From the NCBI GenBank assembly GCA_032690845.1, contig CM064434.1, positions 10,108,108-10,172,107 on the forward strand: DNA of 64,000 nt. The letters run 5' to 3'. The notes beneath the pieces were generated by a model that was not told the DNA's origin, searched no databases, and saw only the letters and a list, made by a program, of their open reading frames with translations. The translations under genes and the position numbers were made by a program. Shown piece after piece: positions 22,680-32,191 of this stretch. Each line of letters starts with the position of its first letter. Position 1 is the first letter of the stretch. Source of the stretch: Eleusine coracana subsp. coracana (lineage: Eukaryota > Streptophyta > Magnoliopsida > Poales > Poaceae).

Positions 22680-24316
22680 GAGAGATAAAAGGGATTAAAC
22701 CCTAATTCCTTTCTTGCCTTGATTTGATTACAATCCCCTCATTATATAGAGGGGGCTAACTTGGCTGCTAAGGAACCTATTACAATTTATATAGAAAATA
22801 TCTAAATTACTTAATGCCAAAGGAACCTAGGCGGGCAGTTGCTACAGTAACCGCGTGACTGTTCGCACGCGTGAACAGTGTCCCATGGGCCCCCTTGTTG
22901 CTCTCTAGCCGGCCCATTTGGTAGCTTGCCGGTCTGGGCCCTTTGGCCCATAACAACTTGTGAAGTTGGATTTAGCAAGGCTCTCATGTGGTCCCTAGAT
23001 GCAAATTCCAGCTGACCCTTACTACTACTCTTACTCCCTATTGTCCCAGTCCCACACCATGGGACTGGCAGACCTTTACTTCTGATAACCTTTCAAAAAC
23101 AACTAGCTCAGCTTTTTCTTCCCTCAGAAAATTATTTTGATCAAATGCACACGGTGGTTTATTGCCCCGCCATAAACCATGTCCAGAGTTAACAGGGACA
23201 ATCTCAAATAATATATCTGGATTCTGGACTTGTGCATGGGAATTGAGGTAGGTACTACAATGACCTGATGGCAAAACAACTAGTCATTATTGTTTTTGTG
23301 GTATGCTTCGTTCATTTAATAGGCTGCATTTTTCAAGGGCAAAGAAAGGAACAAGAAAGCAAAAAAGGCTTCAAACTCTTTAATGGAGAGATGATTGAAG
23401 AAGTAAATGGAGGGTCACATGAGACTCATATTTGATATTAAATATTATACTTCGTTTGGCCAAGAGTTGAAGTAACTAATTATTTCAAACTACACAACTT
23501 TTCATGCCAAGAGCAACAAAAATTTCAATAAACAACAGTCGATTAAGGTTCAGGTTTCATGAATGAAGACAATCTGAAGAAAACTAGCTTCCTAATTAGC
23601 AATAAATCGAAGGCTTTCCTGCCAAGGGGCCCATTGGGTCTGATAACAACAGTTGTTCCGAGCTATGAATAATAATCCTGTGCATAGAATCAATGTGTAC
23701 ACATCTTAGTGGGGATAGATTATCGAGAAAAATACAACCACTATTGCACTGTCCATAGAATCAATGTGTACACATCTTAGTGGGGAACACAAGAGCTTTC
23801 ATTCACTGCTACTAAAGAAAAGGATAATTCAATCGCTCATTTCATTGTTCACTCAGATTTCTACTTCCAAGCGAGAATAAGAATTAATCCGCCCAACAAT
23901 ATTGGAGCTATATCCACGCTGTATTCGTAGAGCAATCTTCAAGCCCTGCAGTTTCAGTCAACATAACATTGACCAATCCATTGCAAAATTTCCATCCACT
24001 CCGTATGTTCCTCTCCAGCTTCAAACGGCACAGCGCGAAAAGACACTAACGACTTCCCATCTGCCACGAATCGAAAAAACAAGGAGAGCTCCATACGCAC
24101 CTTATAAGCCGGCGCGTCGCCGCGTATGATCCGGCAGAAGACGCAATCCTCTCCTCCCCCGGCAGCCGCGTCCCTGCCAGCGCATGTCGACGTGGAGACG
24201 GCTCCTCCCAACGCCGCGGCCGGAGGTCGTACGCGTTCCTCCATGGGCGGCTCAGGTCCATCCGGCAGGAGGTGGGACCGAAGCACGGCGAGCCGCCCCG
24301 GCGCTGAAGCCGACAT
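13554..24316 (-). CDS. HINT3: HINT3-like histidine-triad protein, seven exons
   Basis: A HIT-superfamily nucleotide hydrolase of the Hint branch. Plant relatives act on adenylylsulfate and adenosine phosphoramidates, which is family knowledge not shown here. Exons on the minus strand are 24316-24101, 18997-18942, 17623-17566, 16487-16421, 14183-14128, 13833-13780 and 13679-13554. All introns are GT-AG, the phases agree, and the sum is 633 nt (210 residues plus stop). The protein has a ~55-residue Ala/Pro-rich N-terminal extension, which could be a targeting peptide. The HIT domain follows: CVFCRIIRGDAPAYK (near 58-72), YEDDVCLCILD, GHSLIIPK, NNGAAAGQVIFH, and then the catalytic triad HTHFHII (His151, 153, 155), split by intron 5 after His151. 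Intron 1 (5.1 kb) contains a gypsy-like element, intron 3 a MITE, and intron 4 a LINE fragment. None disturbs a splice site. The ATG is the first in a CG-rich exon. Confidence 0.9.
14717..15996 (+). mobile_element. 5'-truncated LINE (L1-type) in HINT3 intron 4
   Basis: This is the 3' part of a non-LTR retrotransposon, antisense to the host gene. Frames at 14748-15257 (LWQGKE-like start, LDLGGLAIPNLEVLSWALQ) and 15372-15791 (WLAIKNRCWIADRL, CPLCDQDEENVQHLLSTC) match the C-terminal end of plant L1 ORF2, including the zinc-binding reverse-transcriptase-associated domain (Cys-x2-Cys...His...Cys). A frameshift separates the two frames. A short 3' UTR ends GCAGCTCTCCTGCG followed by an A-run near 15990. 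The polymerase domain itself is missing, as expected of a 5' truncation. I could not confirm a target duplication. Confidence 0.8.
16603..16942. mobile_element. MITE with CTACTCCCAATGG termini (second copy)
   Basis: A 340-bp element in HINT3 intron 3. Its left end CTACTCCCAATGGGAG and right end CTCCATTGGGACTAG are imperfect inverted repeats. GTTTCATTT and ATGAAAC words recur inside, as in the copy at 9236. Confidence 0.65.
16943..17112. repeat. Truncated Stowaway-like end with internal duplication
   Basis: The right edge, GGACGGAGGGAGTA at 17112, is the classic terminus of Stowaway-type MITEs (reverse complement TACTCCCTCCGTCC). No left terminus is seen. The word CAATAACTGAGGGGTA occurs twice (about 16943 and 17020) around a GA-rich run, indicating a local duplication. 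Confidence 0.45.
19326..19753 (-). repeat. 3' LTR of the gypsy-like element
   Basis: 428-bp LTR. It contains a GA microsatellite (about 19439-19477) and differs from its partner by about eight substitutions plus small indels by eye, implying a recent insertion. Confidence 0.9.
19760..22513 (-). pseudogene. Retropepsin-containing polyprotein remnant
   Basis: A long frame (22537-20708) is rich in Ala/Pro/Thr/Asp repeats without a zinc knuckle. It then reaches LDSGAMHNFIDLSIA, the aspartic-protease active site (D-S-G), near 20870-20915. The frame breaks near 20815, and the next frame (20817-19642) continues LDVFIANLPDDINIMLGTPWL and GPIMWDF, typical of gypsy proteases. It then shows a FIQSG...DGRIYLLG segment resembling the start of gypsy integrase. 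Reverse transcriptase and RNase H between these are gone. The remaining C-terminal ~150 residues are unrecognised. Confidence 0.65.
22522..22955 (-). repeat. 5' LTR of the gypsy-like element
   Basis: 434-bp LTR that carries the same GA microsatellite (about 22635-22677). On the minus strand it is followed by CC and TGGTATTCAGAG, a diverged initiator-Met tRNA primer site. Confidence 0.9.
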
Positions 24317-24423
24317 TTGGGCGTGGGGTACGGAACTGCCAGGGGAAAAGCGAAGCGAGCTGCCTTGTTTTCCTTTGTTACTATCCAGTAGCAGCAGGGT
24401 CAGGTCGCAACTCGCGTGCTAGA

Positions 24424-24660
24424 GACCGTTCCAAAATGTAAGTGTTGATTTTTCCTGATTTCATTTGACTATTTACTTTATTCAAATATTTTTAAAATTA
24501 TTAAAATAAATAAGTCATATTTAAAATATATCTAATAACAAAACAATTTATAATAAAATAAATAAAATTCTCATAATTTTTTTGAATAAAACAAATGGTC
24601 AAATGTAGTTTCAGAAAGTCAACAAATGCTTATATTTTAGAACAGATGAAGTACTAAATT
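24424..24660. mobile_element. Stowaway-like MITE upstream of HINT3
   Basis: An AT-rich ~235-bp element whose ends CCGTTCCAAAATGTAAG and CTTATATTTTAGAACAGATG are inverted repeats of the Stowaway type. It lies about 110 bp upstream of the HINT3 start codon, inside the likely promoter. Confidence 0.6.
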
Positions 24661-24936
24661 ATATAATTTATATGATTTTGGATTGTTTGTTTCTGTAAAT
24701 TGATTTTAAATGTAACAAAATAACAACACTCTTAACTATTTTATAAGACTTAACTTTTTATTTTTTTGAATACTTTAGAAGACTTTAAAAAAATCATATA
24801 ACATAAAATTTAATAAAATTAGAGCTAAATATTTTATACAATCCAAAGTCGATATAAATGTATCCAAGTAAAATATCATAATATATTTATCACAAAGTTT
24901 TCTATCACGAGTATATAAATATCTCATACCCACATT
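24661..24936. other. AT-rich intergenic DNA
   Basis: Very AT-rich sequence with no coding signal and no clear element boundaries. Confidence 0.4.
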
Positions 24937-25130
24937 CACTAGTAAAAAACAGTCTATATAGGTGGGTAAAAAGTCACTGTAGTGACGAATGGATCAAACC
25001 ACCGCTATATAATCGCATCTAAAAATTATGAATTACAACAGCGGATAATCTGCGGACCAAATCAATCTACAACATTAGTAGCGGCGGGTGAAGATTTCAC
25101 CCGCCGTTATCATCTACTCGGAAAAAAAAA
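24937..25130 (+). mobile_element. CACTA element terminus
   Basis: Begins CACTAGTAAAAAACAGTC at 24937 and carries subterminal words of the same style as other CACTA ends here (GTAGCGGCGGGTGAA / TTCACCCGCCG in inverted pairs). I found no matching right terminus, so this is one end of a longer or truncated element abutting the retrotransposon ORF. Confidence 0.55.
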
Positions 25131-25967
25131 TAGCCCGGTCAGATCCGCCCGCCCACCCCCGACTACCGTCGCCAATGCCGGACCACCGGGGGCGGCACCG
25201 GATCCACTAGAGGAGGCATACGCTTCTTCTGGTGCCTTCTTCAAACTTCTTATTTCTTCCTGTGTGGTGTCAAGGTCTGAGCGCACAACATCTCTTTGGT
25301 GGACAACCTCCTCGATATCTGTATATTTCTTCCGGATGGTTTCTTCAATCTGGGCTCGGGCATTATCTAGCTGTTGCTCGAGATCCCTGATCTTGGCCTG
25401 ATCCAGTAGCATTTGCTGGGTTTGCGCCTCTATTACCGCAACTAGGTGTTGTTTGCTTATCATGATCGGCGAGGCGTTCCCTTTCCTTTATCCAATTATA
25501 TGCAGAAGGGTCTCTGCGAGGTGGTCCAATGCTATGAGGTACTCTGCGGTGGCAGCTAGCGTTGGGTCTGCCACTGTGCGAGTAGGTCCTCCGAGGCAGA
25601 GGGTACGGTGGACCCATACCGGGTTGTCCAGATCGTCCACCGAAAAATATCTGATGGTCGTATTGCCGGTTATCTCTAGTCCCTTGGTGCAGAGATGCAA
25701 CAGAACATCTCGTGCCAAAATCTGTATGGTGTTAGTGAAGGCAACTCCTGTCTGGCCCATGGTGATGATGTATGGGTCAGCGGTGGTCCCAAAGACTTGA
25801 CGGGCACGAACTTCCATAATGCACCTAGGAGCTCCATCTTCTTCATACTCCTGATATTTATACTGAGGTATCGCGAATCCACCGAACAACTGGATGACAC
25901 GTCATAGAAGCATCGGAAAGCCTTCCACATCCAAGGCATAGGTGTAAATCCATGCGTTCTCATCCAT
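25131..25967 (-). pseudogene. Coiled-coil ORF of a LTR retrotransposon (gag position)
   Basis: This reading frame lies directly downstream of a primer-binding site on the minus strand. It starts at MDENAWIY (25967), meets a stop after MLL, then runs open through FAIPQYKYQEYEE, RCIMEVRARQV and VWVHRTLCLGG to about 25510. It shifts frame (NWIKERERLADHDK) and then again into a strongly predicted coiled coil at 25463-25200 (LLDQAKIRDLEQQLDNARAQ). The end is low-complexity Gly/Ala. The layout (small globular region, then coiled coil) resembles hypothetical proteins that accompany grass LTR elements. I see no zinc knuckle or enzyme motif, so the function is unknown. Confidence 0.5.
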
Positions 25968-26137
25968 CTGAAAGGCATGCATTACGCTAGTGAGAAGGGG
26001 AAGGGTTTATGGAAGATGTCAATTTTTATCATAGAGTATAGGGAGGGTAAGAATCTATGATCGTAGAGGGTAAGCATAGTGCAACGGTGTGTCCTATCAA
26101 TTGCTAGTCCTATAGGTTTCGTCTTACAGTCAAGTAT

Positions 26138-26151
26138 CGGCTCTGATACCA
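26138..26151 (-). other. Primer-binding site, initiator Met-tRNA
   Basis: The minus strand reads TGGTATCAGAGCCG two bases after the LTR end. The first 12 bases are the standard plant PBS complementary to the 3' end of initiator tRNA-Met. This fixes the element's direction. Confidence 0.85.
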
Positions 26152-26153
26152 TC

Positions 26154-29100
26154 TGTCATACCCCTATCCGGGATACACTATGTATTCCGTACTAATCCCT
26201 GTATCAGTAGTTGGTACACACATACAAATGATACAAAGCGATACAACGATCTTTATTTAGGTCCACACAGGGACAATAGAGTCATACAAGTCTTAGATTA
26301 CAAGCCAAGGAGGAGGACATGCCTGCCTCAAAAAGAGAAAATACAAGCAAGCTTCTAGGAACTTCCACGGGCAACTCAAGCATAGGACGCAACCTACTCG
26401 TCAAACTCCACGGGTGCTTCATCCCCATCTTCGTCCTCTAGAGGGATTTAGTTAAAGGCAAGGGTGAGTACATAAGGTACTCCAAAAGCTATACCTCTAG
26501 AAAGGGGGTAATACATGCATTTGGGTAATAGTCAAGGAATAAGGCTATGTTTTAGAGTTTTGCGGAAAAGCGTAGATGCAAAGGTAACTTATGGAACCAA
26601 TAGGGTTTCTTGAGAAGGAATATAGTTTTATAATTTTTGGTTGGTTGGACCTGAGGGAGATTCAATCGATCCCAACAATTCCATTTTTTTAGTTGATCCT
26701 TCTGACACATAGTCATAACGACTCTGGCACACCTTGCCATATTTTCATCAAAACACGGGTATCGCTACACCCACTCACATGCCAAGGAATTTCTAAAAGT
26801 CCAATAATTTGGTGTGTTATGACCAGTGACAACAGGCGTCCGAATGATTTAGGATTATCTCTGTAGAGCTTAGTACGTTGTACCCATAGGCTATGTGCTC
26901 TTAGCTACAAATCACATAACGCTCCCACTTCACCCAGGCACACCCACAAGTCCACCACAAAGCTTAGGGATCCCATCACAACAAAGGCACATAGCCAACA
27001 ACTTTGCCAAGTACTGGACTTATCATCACATCACCGCTCCGATCCCTGAGTTTGTTTACCCTTCGTCGGGTGATACTTCCTTGCTATGTCACCCAAGATC
27101 CGCGTTAGTTCTGCCCATATAGGTTCTGTGGTCGTACTGAATTACCACCAAGTTGAGGTCTTAGCTAGCCGTTTCTTAGTCGGCAGGGCAAGCACTCGTC
27201 CAAGTACTACTAGGAGTCTGCACTAGTACAAGGAGTCTCACCCGCAGCCATATCTATCCCACCCACTTCACCATAACACCATTGCTTTATTGCCCACCCG
27301 TCCCTACACACACACACCAACAAACACCGTTTCACCCATTTTGTAAACTTGATAGTGGGGAGCGCGGTGACAAACGACACGGGTCCTAAGCGTGTTCTAG
27401 CAAGGTAACGTCATTATTAGCGGGGCTAATAATAACTCCCTAAGTTTATCAAGGCATAGAGATATCAAATGCGACCAAACAAAGATCTAACATTCATAAG
27501 TATGAATACTAGCTTTCACACAAGTGAGTTTTAACTAAGCAACATAAAGTGACAAGAAAATAATGCATATAAGAAGTAGGCTCTAAGTTGGGTGCAGTTT
27601 TGCAATCATAGGTGCAATCATGATCAAGGGATAAGTAGAGCTTGCCTCTTAACGCGTCCTCAAACTCCTTCTTGAAGTCCGGGTCCTCAGGCTCCTTCTC
27701 TTAGTTCTCTCTGTCTGCGGGAACGCGAGCTACACGTAAGCTATCAAAACATAAAATAACATCTAATCAAGGTAAAAGCCAAATAGTGAGAAAACCAGAA
27801 GTTAAAGAGTTATAAGGGTGTTAGCATTGGTTAGGGTTTGTGACAACGATTCCAACAGCGCAAGAATCGCCTAAATTGGATTTACGGTTTGAAAACTAGG
27901 GCTTCCGAAGATTCAGAGACCTATTTGCAATTTCTAGAAAGTCATAGGGACCTATCTGTAATTATAAAAAGTTCTAGGGGCATGGTTGAAAAATGCCAGG
28001 GGCTAAAACATAATTACAAAAAAGTTGATTTGCTTTTCTGTAGAAATGTTGGACTAAAACAAAATTAAAATAAAGCTTAGGGTGCTAACTGTAATACTAT
28101 GGAGTTTTAGGCTTTTCTGGGATTTCCTGAATTATTTTTCTACTGGAAATTCTATGATGTGGACCAGGTGTACGTGGTCGGTCTATGGACTAAGGTGCTG
28201 TGGGCCGTCGATCGGATGATGAAGGGTTGAGTTTTAATGAAACGAAGGGGTATCTTCTAATCTAATCGCGGTTGTTGGTTTTGCGTTGGGCGGCTGAGAG
28301 CGATGGGGCAACAGCGTGTGGTGGCCGAAGAGAAGGACGCCGGCGGCGCCATGGCTGGCAGCTCCGCCGCTCGTCGCTGGGCTCTCTGGTGGCTGGAGCT
28401 TGCCTGGGTTCGGTCCACACGGTTACGGGGACGGTGCCGCGTCTACTAGGAGTGATCGCGAGATGGGAGGAGGTCTAGGGCTGGCTATTGACTTGGGCGC
28501 TGAAACGGGAGAGGGGGAAGCGGCCGGTTTTCTTTACCTCCGATGGCTACTAGCGGCGATGAGGAGCTAAGCGAGGGGAAGGGGCCTATTTATAGGTCCT
28601 GGAAGGTGCATGGCGACACCGGGGCGTGGATCACGTTTCTCTGGCGGCTAATGCCGGCTCGGTCAGTGGTCTTCAATGGTGAGCAGGATGGCAGGGCCAG
28701 CTGTCGTGGGGAGGAAACCGTGGGGAAGGGGCCTATTTATAGGTCCTGGAAGGTGCATGGCGACATGACCGCACGCTGCACAAGGCCAAGGGCTAGGCGA
28801 CGACGAGGTCAGAGTAGGGTCTAATCGGGGAGGAAACCGTCGTGGCGGCGCTGTGCTCGGCGCGGCATGATTCAAGGTGGTGGCAGTGGCGGCGGTGTCC
28901 CGCTTGTCTCCGGGTAGGCGAGGCTACGTCGGTGCGACGGCGTCGGCCAGAACAAGATCGGCGGCGACGTCAACGGAGAGAAGAAGAGAACAGGGGAGGG
29001 GAGGAAATCGGGTGCGGGCGAAAGGGGAGCGGGCCGAACGGACGAGTGGGCCGGGGAGCCTGTGCGGGCGCGCGCGCGAGGGAGAGGGGAAACCAGGCCG

Positions 29101-29440
29101 GCGCGGCTGGGCCGAGGGAGGGAAAAGGAGGTTTTCTGCCTGCTAGGATGTTTTAAGTTGTTCTCTTTTATTTATTCTGGTTTTTTCTCAATACAAAGCT
29201 AAATCAAACCCAATCTAAACTAAATAAATAATTCTCAGAAAAAATATGCAAACAAAATTCAGGGAAATAAGAGCAGGCACTTTTCACGTTCCAAATTTTA
29301 GGATTTTTGAAATACATTTGTTTGGCCTAGTTCCAATTGCATTTTATTTTTCTTTTCTAAAAAGAAAAGTGGTTTTTCTTGGAAATTTAAAATAATGATT
29401 TATAGGGTGTATTTTTTGTAGAGCCAATGTGAGGGTCACA
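26154..29440 (-). mobile_element. 5' LTR (3.3 kb) of a minus-strand LTR retrotransposon
   Basis: On the minus strand the LTR begins TGTGACCCTCACATTGG (29440) and ends GGGGTATGACA (26154), next to the PBS. Length, TGTGAC start and a GC-rich U3 resemble Tekay/Del-type gypsy LTRs. The region has no host coding potential; the open frames at 28272-29156 follow from GC-rich sequence. The right boundary is inferred from the TG...CA rule and could be off. The rest of the element beyond the gag-position ORF is missing. Confidence 0.6.
28575..28765 (-). promoter_or_regulatory. Duplicated LTR core promoter
   Basis: A 44-bp block occurs at 28575-28618 and 28722-28765, 147 bp apart. Each copy contains CCTATAAATAGG on the minus strand (28585-28596 and 28732-28743), an excellent plant TATA box in the direction expected for this LTR. 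Confidence 0.6.
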
Positions 29441-29680
29441 CAAAAGGAGTAATGGAGAAGGCCTTTGGAGGTAGCCATGAGGAAGAGCATGACACCCGGT
29501 GCCACGGTGCGAGGAAGGCGAGGAGGAGCACCCACTGTAGTGCAGCGTTGTAGAAGCGTAAGGTTGCAAATGGTGGGCCACTGTGGCCTCTGCATTCGTG
29601 CTGGTGGCGAACTCTGAGGGCCATGGCGAGAACCACGTGCTGGCAGCGGAAACCCACGGAAGGTCGATCGTCGACGTCCT

Positions 29681-29934
29681 TGTTAAGTTACTATGCACCA
29701 ACCAATTTCACCCAGTTAAGCTTTTGGGTGAATTGGTTGGTGCATAGTAACTTAACATGATATCAGGCCAGAGGTCTCGAGTTCGAATCCTGGCGACCGT
29801 ATTTTCCGCTACGCCGTTTCTATTTCCACGTTTGCGCCCCGAGGGAGCTGCACGTGACGGGGAGTGTTGAACCATAAGTGAATTGCCCATCTTTCTCCAT
29901 CAGCTTAGGCTTTTGGGTGCATAGTAGCTTTACA
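29681..29934 (+). mobile_element. TRIM (miniature LTR retrotransposon)
   Basis: A 254-bp element flanked by the perfect 5-bp duplication GTCCT (29676-29680, 29935-29939). The 5' LTR is 29681-29757 (TGTTAAG...CTTAACA). A PBS-like TGATATCAGGCC starts at 29758 and a purine-rich tract ending GACGGGGAG precedes the 3' LTR at 29865-29934 (TGTTGAA...TTTACA). It codes for nothing. It resembles the very small, gene-associated LTR elements (TRIM/SMART) known in grasses. The 5' LTR is abnormal: its first half is an inverted copy of its second half. Confidence 0.85.
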
Positions 29935-29939
29935 GTCCT

Positions 29940-32191
29940 GTGGGGAACATGAGATACCTCACCCATGGTGAGCGCGTTAGGTGCCACTAAGGCTGACAAG
30001 TTCGTCCCCAGTGTGCTACGCTATGAAAGCTTCAACAACAATAATGATTGATCTCAAAAAATGGATGTATTTGACGGAGGAGGGTTGGATCTATCTGTTT
30101 TACCGTCCTCCCCGATGAGGAAGTCGGTTGAACCATCATATTTTAGGCAGGTACAGCTTAGGATGACAGCCGTGGATTTCTGCTTGTAGGAGGAAGAATA
30201 TGGGAGGAGAAAAAAAAATGAAGTGATAGGTACATAACCAATGGCATAGTGTTTCCATTCAATTTATCAAAATAATCTAAAATGAGCTCATCTTGAGAAG
30301 ATTATAGGATTATTATAATCCAGACATCTAGATTATATAATCTGGCCCATAATCTAACTAGTTTGTTGTGCCAAGTAGATTATTTAATTTTGATTATAAG
30401 CTGAAACAAACATGTCCTTAATATGAGAACAGAAGACCACTAGGTAAGTCACTCTAAAGCAACCTGGTCTCGAACCACCTGCTCTGAGAAAACATCATTG
30501 TCGAATGTTGTCATTCGATAATACCAATTACGATATTCTCGAAAGCAGAATTGACAATGTCCTTGAAAGCTTGAGTACAACCAGGTATCTCACAAAGCAA
30601 GCCTCCTAATCAACCACTATCAGATTACAACACATGCTAAGCATGAATTGATTTGTGCAGAGTGCACAAGCTCCGATATGTTCATACCCTGCCAATGCAT
30701 GTCGAATATACTATCTCCGTCTCATAAAGAGTGTTTCTAAGAAAACATGTCGAAAAGTACCATGGTTTGCAATATGTGATGAGAAATTGATATTGGCTTG
30801 ATTGATGTTTGGGTTGAATGTGGAAATTCGAGAATTACATGAGTGTGTGCATGATTAGGCTTACGACTAACCGGAGTTGGTGAAGGTGTTAAAGAAGTTG
30901 CAGCAGAAGAGAAATGTGCTTGCTTGTCTCATGATGTGTAAGTCAATGGAGCCAACTTGGCAGTTAACGGCGAGAAGATCGGGCACAAGTTGAGGACTTG
31001 GGAGTGGAGGATTGAGCAGTTGGGTGAAGTCAAGGGTGAATCACACATTACACATGGAGCGGCAAAGAGCACATACGGTTTCACGGTTGAGCCTCAAAAC
31101 TGTGGAATCGATGGAGACGGTGTGATGACCAAGTCAAGGCGAAGGACATCAGTGCAAGCGACAAGGGGGACCCAATGGAGCGTGAGTGGGAGAGACTTGT
31201 CAGCGGTCAGGATCATAGGACAAGATGACACACGTCAACATCAAGGAGGTCACGCTTTGAGAAGCGTGCAAAGTAGTTTCCCGGTCTGGGCCTCAAAATC
31301 GGTGGTGGCGATTGGTGGTGCACGTGACATCACACGAAGCTTGGATCAAGGCAAAGCAAAGATGTGAAATGCCCCATGACGTTCAGGCGATAGAGAAAAT
31401 GTTGGCTAATTTCACCCCTCGTGGTAGCTTGGAGTATGCTCTAGATCAAAGATAGTTTGGTCTTTAGGACATGCCGCTAAGCCTATATGAGAAGAGGTAT
31501 GACTGATTGGAGAGAGTATCTCTTCCATCTAGTCTTGTATTAGGGTTTCATTTTGAAGATCTAGGGTGTGCTTCATGTTTTAGAGGAGAAGAGGGCTTGT
31601 GTGAGAGAAAACTCGTGATCTTTCAACAAGTGGGAGGATGAGGGTGGCTTCCTAGTCATGTATCCATGTATGTTGGATGGTTGAATCAATGACATAAGAT
31701 TTATTTTCTTGCTCAACTTTTTCCTCATCCTCTAAATCTTGAGCTTCTCCTTTTCTCTATTTTTAGAGTTATTTTTGTGGGAATTTTCAATCTCATTTTT
31801 TAATATGATTTTGGATCCATTTATTGGATGGATTCGGTTCTAGGATGAGGAAGAATCATCCCTGAGCGATCTTCGAGCAAATCCCCTCAACAGCACCTCG
31901 AATTTGTGAATTTTACCCAAGTTCTTTCCTTTTGTATTCTTGGATCAAAATCTGAAATTCATGATGATTCTTTGAGCTTTTTGAATGGATCTTTTTTATA
32001 GGAGGGTCGCATTGTCTGAGAATGATTTGATCCAAATTTCATGATTTTTGGAAACTAGGTTGATAGAGATTTGGTATATTTTTCTTCAGTATGTTGCTTA
32101 TAATTTGACAATGGAACTTCCATTGGCTTCGAAATTTTCGTCACAAACTTCTATCATCTTCGAAACTTCCATCATGAACTTCCTTTCTGAA
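29940..32191. other. Intergenic repeat-derived DNA
   Basis: I see no supported gene. The frame at 30957-31367 (136 codons) has no recognisable domain. Composition and text between about 30800 and 31900 resemble LTR-retrotransposon non-coding sequence. A Stowaway-like partial end (ATCTCCGTCTCATAAAGAGTG) lies near 30714. Confidence 0.4.

Larger units (their letters stand above)
19326..22955 (-). mobile_element. Non-autonomous gypsy-like LTR retrotransposon in HINT3 intron 1
   Basis: A 3.63-kb element bounded by two nearly identical LTRs that start TGTTATG and end CATAACA, flanked by ACCTG (19321-19325) and ACTTG (22956-22960), a 5-bp target duplication with one change. On the minus strand the 5' LTR is the right copy; a TGGTATTCAGAG primer-binding-like site follows it, and a purine-rich GCGGGCGGAAG precedes the left LTR. 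The interior keeps a retropepsin-like region and an integrase-like fragment but no recognisable reverse transcriptase or RNase H, so it must have moved in trans. Confidence 0.85.

Noticed and set aside
20591..22688. Many plus-strand frames across the gypsy-like element
   Set aside because: They are antisense to the minus-strand protease-bearing frame and show no domains.
28272..29156. Several overlapping GC-rich frames that look like genes
   Set aside because: They lie inside the LTR, are Arg/Gly-rich in all frames, and overlap the duplicated promoter block; GC content alone explains them.
29774..29795. tRNA-gene-like B box (GAGTTCGAATCC) after the TRIM 5' LTR
   Set aside because: It lies just downstream of the primer-binding site and there is no A box or cloverleaf; it is part of the TRIM interior, not a tRNA or SINE.
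30957..31367. 136-codon plus-strand frame
   Set aside because: No recognisable domain; surrounding text is typical of retrotransposon non-coding DNA.
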